A DNA stretch of 14,680 nt from JBFKPQ01 sp041628225. GTDB lineage: Bacteria > Actinomycetota > Acidimicrobiia > Spongiisociales > JAENVV01. The notes under the pieces are model-generated. The model did no database searches, had not been told where the DNA came from, and was given only the letters and a program-made list of their open reading frames with translations. Below are positions 14,041 to 14,680 of the stretch, in pieces (position 1 is the stretch's first letter; each line of letters starts with the position of its first letter). Where the stretch lies: assembly GCA_041628225.1 (NCBI GenBank), contig JBFKPQ010000053.1, positions 1-14,680 on the forward strand. The letters run 5' to 3'. Both the position numbers and the translations under genes were made by a program.

Positions 14041-14412
14041 TTGCCTCCGATACGCGTGACCATGCCGGCCCATCCCGGGTCTGTTCGGGTGCTCCGAACG
14101 ATGGCAAGTAGGTCGGCCGATCTGGCGGGCTTGGGTTTCGATCGGCTCGAAGACCTCGGACTGGCCGTCGACGAGGCTGCGGCACTGCTCTTGGGGCGAG
14201 ACGGCGACGCTCTGGTCGCCACGTTCACCTACGGCCCCGGCGAGGTCGGGTTGGACATGAGCCAGCCGGGCGAGGGCGATTGGCCGCCGGACAATGTCGA
14301 GGGCTCTCTCGAGCATCTGGTTCTCACTTCGGTGTCCGACGAACTCACTTATCTCGAACGGGATGGTGAACTCGCCGTGTCCCTGAAGGTCTCAGCCAGT
14401 CGGGAGAGCTGA
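14041..14412 (+). CDS. Second degenerate RsbW-like protein, divergent from the STAS gene
   Basis: 123 residues. IRVTMPAHPGSVRVLRTMAS (4-23) and DRLEDLGLAVDEAAALLLG (34-52) match the first strand and the two helices of anti-sigma ATPase-fold proteins, and resemble the degenerate protein at 13651-13295. The N-box asparagine is again missing (E45-AAA-L49) and no glycine-rich ATP lid follows. It probably acts as a binding protein rather than a kinase. TTG start at 14041, supported by AGGA 6 bases upstream and by the strand it preserves; GTG 14056 or ATG 14062 would cut into that strand. The 3' end overlaps the convergent membrane-protein gene by 21 bases. Confidence 0.7.
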   Translation: MPPIRVTMPAHPGSVRVLRTMASRSADLAGLGFDRLEDLGLAVDEAAALLLGRDGDALVATFTYGPGEVGLDMSQPGEGDWPPDNVEGSLEHLVLTSVSDELTYLERDGELAVSLKVSASRES

Positions 14413-14680
14413 CGCCGGTTCGACCCCGGTGGTGTTCGCCTCGGTCTCGTCGTCGGCTTCGTCATCGAGGACGAACGGACTGGTCTCTCCGGGCGTCAGC
14501 GCGTCGAGCACGCCTTGCAGCGCATATCGCAGCATGAGCATGACCGTGACGAGCAACCCGGTCGAGACGGCGGCGCCGACGAGCACCAGGTAGTAGACGA
14601 TCTCATACCGTCGCTGAATGCCATCGGCCTCGTCGATCGGGACCGTGAGAAACAGCAGCAGCAACGCCGAACCCGCCAGC
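14392..14680 (-). CDS. Membrane protein, 3' part only (DUF6328-like?)
   Basis: The frame is open to the window edge, so the start lies outside; a TTG at 14664 is unlikely to be the real start because the hydrophobic segment continues upstream of it. About 95 residues are visible: a hydrophobic segment with FLTVP, a polar stretch containing IQRRYE, a second membrane segment (YYLVLVGAAVSTGLLVTVML), and a polar acidic tail. The LTVP...QRxxY pattern recalls the DUF6328 family of actinobacterial membrane proteins, with low confidence. The stop overlaps the convergent gene's stop region by 21 bases. Confidence 0.6.
   Translation of the reverse strand, partial: LAGSALLLLFLTVPIDEADGIQRRYEIVYYLVLVGAAVSTGLLVTVMLMLRYALQGVLDALTPGETSPFVLDDEADDETEANTTGVEPASALPTG

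Noticed and set aside
1..14680. Search for tRNA, rRNA, CRISPR, insertion sequences, attachment sites or phage genes
   Set aside because: No such signature seen by eye; gene content and base composition are uniform across the window.

Overview
The window is a GC-rich (roughly two-thirds GC) bacterial chromosomal segment with tightly packed genes, many joined by ATGA overlaps. SpoIIE-type phosphatases, RsbW-like ATPases, a STAS protein and a SigB/SigF-type sigma factor, together with a leaderless-type promoter, point to an actinomycete. The style is closest to Acidimicrobiia-like lineages, but that placement is inference. I see no rRNA, tRNA, CRISPR array, insertion sequence or phage gene.

Layout. 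(1) Positions 2-2289, plus strand: the 3' part of a PAS-GAF-PP2C(SpoIIE) phosphatase, overlapping by 4 bases a stand-alone cobalamin-binding protein that carries the W-x9-E-H motif of CarH-type photoreceptors. (2) Positions 6180 down to 2293, minus strand: a four-gene operon encoding an ABC exporter ATPase, its permease, a small membrane protein, and a histidine-kinase-like ATPase fused to a methanogen-output-like domain. (3) Positions 6326-11729, plus strand: a six-gene operon of two PAP2 phosphatases, a diacylglycerol-kinase-like lipid kinase, a YihY/BrkB membrane protein, a PPK2 polyphosphate kinase and a cardiolipin-synthase-like phospholipase D. (4) Positions 11794-12054: a GlsB/YeaQ-type stress membrane protein followed by a hairpin terminator. 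(5) Positions 12197-14412: a partner-switching module. An RsbW-like protein (+) runs tail-to-tail into the operon STAS / degenerate anti-sigma / sigma factor (-, the rsbV-rsbW-sigB order), and a second degenerate ATPase-fold protein is divergent from the STAS gene. (6) Positions 14680 down to 14392, minus strand: the 3' end of a membrane-protein gene.

The main regulatory signal is a promoter motif that occurs four times with identical geometry, GTTT[GC][AG]-N14-GGGTA[TGC]. It precedes the ABC operon (6236-6211, minus), the lipid operon (6251-6276), glsB-like (11731-11756) and the RsbW-like gene (12162-12187). It matches the known SigB/SigF promoter consensus (GTTT, about 14 bases, GGGTAT), and a sigma factor of that family is encoded in the window.

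Inferred model: the cobalamin protein and the PAS-GAF phosphatase feed a signal (possibly light, cobalamin status or redox) into the STAS/anti-sigma switch. The freed sigma factor then switches on membrane-lipid remodelling, an exporter, a stress membrane protein and feedback regulators. The domains and promoters are read from sequence; the linkage between them is inference.
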